Shown in pieces: positions 60,001 through 64,000 of a DNA stretch of 64,000 bases. This DNA comes from Anisakis pegreffii (lineage: Eukaryota; Nematoda; Chromadorea; Rhabditida; Anisakidae), in assembly GCA_035041965.1 (NCBI GenBank), contig JAPYMA010000030.1, forward strand, positions 43,423 to 107,422, written 5' to 3'. Position 1 is the first letter of the stretch. The number at the start of each line of letters is the position of its first letter. The position numbers and the translations under genes were made by a program. The notes beneath the pieces are model-generated. The model was not told the DNA's origin and did not search any database. It saw only the letters and a program-made list of their open reading frames with translations.

Positions 60001-63000
60001 TGGCCAATATTATACGAAGACCGGCTATCTTTGGAATTTGCTCGAGTGCAAAGTAGGCTCAGTCGTGGTCAGATGAGTGTCACGCCTACGCGAACGCCTA
60101 CGCGAAAATTACCCGTTCGTTTGAAAATTTGCCGTTATTTGTCGTTATGCAATAGTGTTGATAACTGAACTAAAACTGGTTCGCTTGTACGAACTTCGTG
60201 ATTTCGAAGTTCAGTGATAAGCGAAAAACGAAAAATCGTCAAAATCAGAATTCGCTTATTTACCACTCTTGTGCGTCATGATAAGGCCGAATAACATAGT
60301 CACTCCGTCGTTATCAACAACGACCAATTCTTACTTTTTGTTGCTGTTGACTAAGCGATAATATCGATTAGCATCACATAAGCACAAATATCCACCAAAG
60401 CATCCAGCAAAATTTCACTTTATTTACATTTCAGGCGAATACTATGAGAATACGAAAACATTATCGTCAGAAAAATTTTCGTTGGTTAGTGCAAGCTGAC
60501 CAAATTCACTAATGTCAGGCAGTTTCATGTTGGTTCTTCAGTTGTTTCGCTGCCAATATCCCTTATCCCAAAGAACGCCACTAATGCCCTACTGCACTCA
60601 ACAAGCGAACTAACTCACCTCACTCGAATGCAGTGTCTCAGCTTGCGATGAACTTGATGTTCCTCTCACTTTGCTTGCTGATGAAACTTCCTCGTGACTT
60701 GCATCACCATCGTTCATAGCATCATTATGCTTATCTTGAAGTGTTGAAGTCGCCTCTGAACCAAATTCTTCTGGTGATTGTGGTCGACCAGAATCGTCAT
60801 CATCTTTGCGCATTAGTTTTTTCGACGTTGACGAATTCACAACGAATGAATCGTTTAAGTTTTCTGAAAGCTGTTTCCTGCGTGGCTGTTTGCTCAGCAT
60901 GTTTTATTTTTGAATTAACAACTTAACCGACAATGACAGATCACAGTTTTGGTTAGCAAACGAACTCGAAATCAATCAAAAGCGTTTCCGTTGAACACGG
61001 TAAATTCGAAGAGAATCTATGAATCGTATAATCATTTTATGCATCGTTACGTCGTTTCCCTTTCACAGAATCATTTGAGCGTGTCGTTGTGTCCTCTTTG
61101 ACACTGATCGTTTGCCTGTTTCGAGTTAATGTCATTCGCTTTCTAATTTTGACGCGATGTGGACGTTCAATTGAATTATTGCGTAATGGAGATAAATGTC
61201 CATGTGAAGGCGATTTCGTTCTGTCTGCTGCAATATTTCATCTTGGACAATGAATTGGATATTTCGTACAGTTATCATTTTGGAGTTCCATTCAGAATGT
61301 GAACAACTGGTGATGTTGAAAAAGAGAACATATCCTTTAAAATTAGTTAACGACTGAAATCATGATTTGATGGAAGATTATTCTTCAAAACATACCGGTT
61401 GACTTTCATTTTTACAAAAGCGTTGCGAGGCTGCATAAACGAGGTGATAGTCTAATTCAACGCGAATTGCTACATTAACCTTCTTTCGTTATTTCTTTTT
61501 GATGAAATAGCAAACATTTTTGGTGATAGACTCGAATTGTTAAAAGATACGATAATCACAATGGATGGTAATGAGTGAGATACATGAACGATATGCAACT
61601 AAAATTTTCTACATCAATATCAGAAATAAGGGATTTATAACAGTGAGTGATTTTCAATGTAATATAATTTCATTTACACATGGCGAAGTTTCTCGCAGAA
61701 CTCGCATTGGAAGTTGATTTGATCGTTTTCTCATCCGATATTGGAGGCAGAGAAATGGTTCTTGTAGTAATAGATTGCCTCTTGAAAATTGGTTTCTCAT
61801 GACGGGGCACAGCCAAAACACGCGCTTCATTCATTGACATCAGTTCATCGACAGAAATTATTCGGCGACCAGCATAAGTGTAAATTTTAAAAATTGCAAT
61901 CTGAAGACAGAACAATTGCGATCACTTTTGAGAACGTGAAAATAAGAGTAGTGATAACAAAATTAATAATAATAGTAGTTGTAAACATATCATTATTGAT
62001 GTCGTTATCATTAATTATTTAAAAAATCATTATCACTACCACTAGTCATCTAAGTACCGCCACGGTGGGAATAGCACTGCCAATAAAAACATTTACTTTC
62101 ATATATTCAAAAGAAAAAACAACACTCCATTCATTTCTTAGTGCTCAATTTAAACTTTACGAATACCAATAAGTTACCGAATCATATAAAACCATTATGA
62201 ATTTCAATCACAGAAAGTATTGGGTAGCAAATAGAGTATCAAATAATTTTGATTAAAGGAGATGATTCAGTAATACTGAACGATACTTAATTGTTTTTCG
62301 TCCACAACATATTTTCAGTTTACAACAAACTGAAGAAAGCCATAATTCACGAGGCTGAAGAAATAATATGATCGCATAAACCATAATTGCGCTATCATAA
62401 TTCATTTTAAGGAAAATTCGTGCGTTGTCATGAAATTGTGGAAGAATGATTCGTTCACTTTTTTTTCTTTTATCCCTAATCTAAGGCCGATTGGATTCAA
62501 TTTAATCTTAACATTTGTCTTTGATGGTAAACAAATGAACATCGTCAAATATAGTACTAACCTGCAAACCCTGAGAAACTTCTTCAAGTAAAGCATCAAA
62601 CGTTTTCATTTTCAACGGGTTTAAAAGAGCACGATAGATTCGAGATGGCTTACCATTGAGCACAAATAACATCTTAATGAGTGACAATTAATGCTCTGTT
62701 TCGGAAAAAGTGAATAAGAAAGCAAATGATACAGTACCTGTTTCGCTGTAGTAGGAAGATACGACAGTCCCAACGAGCGAGACATCCTGAGTTTAGCATT
62801 GAAACTGGGCGACGTCGGCAACTGAACGGTTCATCATTAGAAAACAAGAATACAATGTGAATTGAAACAGAACGTCTCGTTCAGTACACGATAGGCAGTA
62901 CATGGTTACGATCATGAAAATATGGAATGAAATTGGAATATTGATTTATAAGAAGTAACCCAAAATGATGTGCCTTCAACGCGATTCCGTCGGATTTGTT

Positions 63001-64000
63001 GATGCTGTTCCCCACGTGTTCGTTGCACTCGCTCAATGGCTGCAAAATTCAGAGGCCTTGGTGCTTTTGTTGACGATGCTACGTATCTGTAAAGTGGAAC
63101 AGTCACAGTAACACCAGTAATGCTTTGTGCTATATGCACATTCTTTCACATTTAATTGACAAAATAGCGCTGCCAATTCCACTGAACACATCTACGTGTA
63201 TTTCATTCGTGCGATGAGTTCACTCGCTCGAAACTCTAACGAAGAAAAGACCATTATTTCATTAATACAGTCATTCACCTGCCGAGATGCTGAAGTTGAT
63301 CAATGCTCTTTATTGGCGTTCTTCCATGTGGTGTTGTCAAACGCCGCACACCAAAAGGCATTTGAATGTTGCTGTTAAGATCATCTAACAGTGATTCCAT
63401 ATTACGATATCGTGATTTCGATACCGGTATACGAACGCCCTAGAAAAGGCTAAAATATCAATAATCACAGATAAACGTTTCTCAATTTAAGCTTCGGTTC
63501 AAAATGAGTCTCCCTTTCGACCAGTTTTTTAACCAGATAACTTCACAGTATGCTGTGGACTCTTTCAACCAGTACAACTGTTTGTTTCGTTGGAAACACT
63601 TCTATAGGAAAGCATACTTCCGCATCATATCAACCAAATATTTTGTTGGGTGTATAGCAATTTGAGAATTATTTCTAGCGAATTACTGTCGTTGGCCTGT
63701 GAATAAGATGAAATAATAATGTCAGAATGCACAGTTATGTAAATGAAAACCTTCAATGCTTCAGGCTGCATTATATCATTTCATTTAAACACATACTATA
63801 GGACTATTGATTGAGTCAAATTGCGCAACTTCATTTGCACCGGAATATCGCTCCAGTTCAAGCAGAAGTTCGTTGAGAAGAAATGGAACGGTAACGTACA
63901 GTGAAGTAAACATCGCCCTCTTTGTAAAAGTAGACTGTTTTCGCAGAGTAAGGTCTTGTGAAGGTTCGATGTGAGCAGTCATACGTTTTGATTTTACCGT
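51007..64000 (-). CDS. Doublecortin-IQ-PLAT multidomain protein (28 exons, N-terminus beyond right edge)
   Basis: Minus-strand exons: >64000-63900, 63439-63279, 63086-62960, 62821-62738, 62672-62562, 61900-61678, 61227-61067, 60885-60624, 59554-59384, 59091-58933, 58695-58549, 58418-58266, 57729-57608, 57280-57154, 56751-56572, 56411-56251, 56127-56053, 55693-55468, 55302-55157, 54863-54811, 54547-54366, 53745-53555, 53442-53302, 53184-53058, 52287-52148, 51725-51651, 51508-51429, 51145-51007. All phases agree, giving at least 1340 aa. Domains in order: DCX1 (KTVYFYKEGDVYFTGVR; SLLDDL; FGVRRL), DCX2 (MLFVLNGKPSRIYR; FDALLEEV; AGRRIISVDEL), a Ser/Glu-rich linker, IQ motifs IQACFRGYLVRR and IQTAWRKYATRK, then five PLAT/LH2 domains. 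DCX binds microtubules, IQ binds calmodulin and PLAT binds lipid or protein, so a ciliary or cytoskeletal scaffold is likely (inference). DCX order recalls RP1/DCDC proteins, PLAT arrays LOXHD1. The linker joins (61067-60624) and the 3' end are least certain. Confidence 0.85.
54034..54202. mobile_element. hAT-like miniature element with perfect 8-bp target duplication
   Basis: GTTATAGC at 54034-54041 and 54195-54202 flanks a 153-bp element. Its ends TAGGGATGTCTCTATTCC and (reverse complement) TAGTGATCTCTCTATTTC form an inverted repeat with three mismatches. The interior consists of GAATAGAACA-type words shared with the element at 45178. It sits in an intron of the DCX-IQ-PLAT gene, between the third and fourth PLAT modules. 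No coding capacity. Confidence 0.85.

Noticed and set aside
60180..60215. Small hairpin GAACTTCG...CGAAGTTC.
   Set aside because: Eight-base arms; too short to distinguish from chance in this window.

Overview
The window reads as nuclear DNA of a nematode. It is AT-rich, its genes are split into short exons with GT...AG introns and TTTCAG/TTTTAG-type acceptors, and at least two start codons sit a few bases to 40 bases after a pyrimidine-rich AG that looks like a spliced-leader trans-splice site. The best-conserved gene is a very close match to the nematode Src kinase SRC-1. Species and clade cannot be fixed from the sequence alone. All gene models below were assembled by hand from reading frame, splice phase and protein-family fit.

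Layout. (1) 1.8-9.3 kb, plus strand: a complete src-1 orthologue in 12 coding exons (526 aa). (2) 14.2-18.8 kb, plus strand: a tandem, diverged src-1 paralogue with exactly the same 11 intron positions and phases (488 aa). It keeps the catalytic residues but stops at the column of the C-terminal inhibitory tyrosine and has lost the N-terminal cysteine. (3) 18.8-28.1 kb: gene-poor, with repeats and transposon debris. (4) 28.1-29.0 kb, plus strand: a small CD164/sialomucin-like type I membrane protein. (5) 30.1-46.4 kb, minus strand: a TMEM200-like two-pass membrane protein with a 13.5 kb first intron. That intron contains possible small nested genes, a tRNA-like element inside an inverted repeat, and dispersed repeats. 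(6) 47.2-50.8 kb: weaker small-gene candidates. (7) 51.0-64.0 kb, minus strand, continuing past the right edge: a large multidomain gene with two doublecortin (DCX) domains, an acidic linker with two IQ motifs, then at least five PLAT/LH2 domains, each encoded by a three-exon module that opens at a phase-1 intron.

How they relate. The two kinases are a local duplication. The paralogue looks built to escape Csk-type inhibition and to attach to membranes differently. The DCX-IQ-PLAT protein is predicted to join microtubule binding, calmodulin binding and lipid/protein binding in one chain, which suits a ciliary or cytoskeletal scaffold; this is an inference. No operon linking the genes is evident.

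Mobile DNA includes a hAT-like miniature element family, two of whose copies have perfect 8-bp target duplications. There are also several long hairpins and a family of G/C-run repeats.
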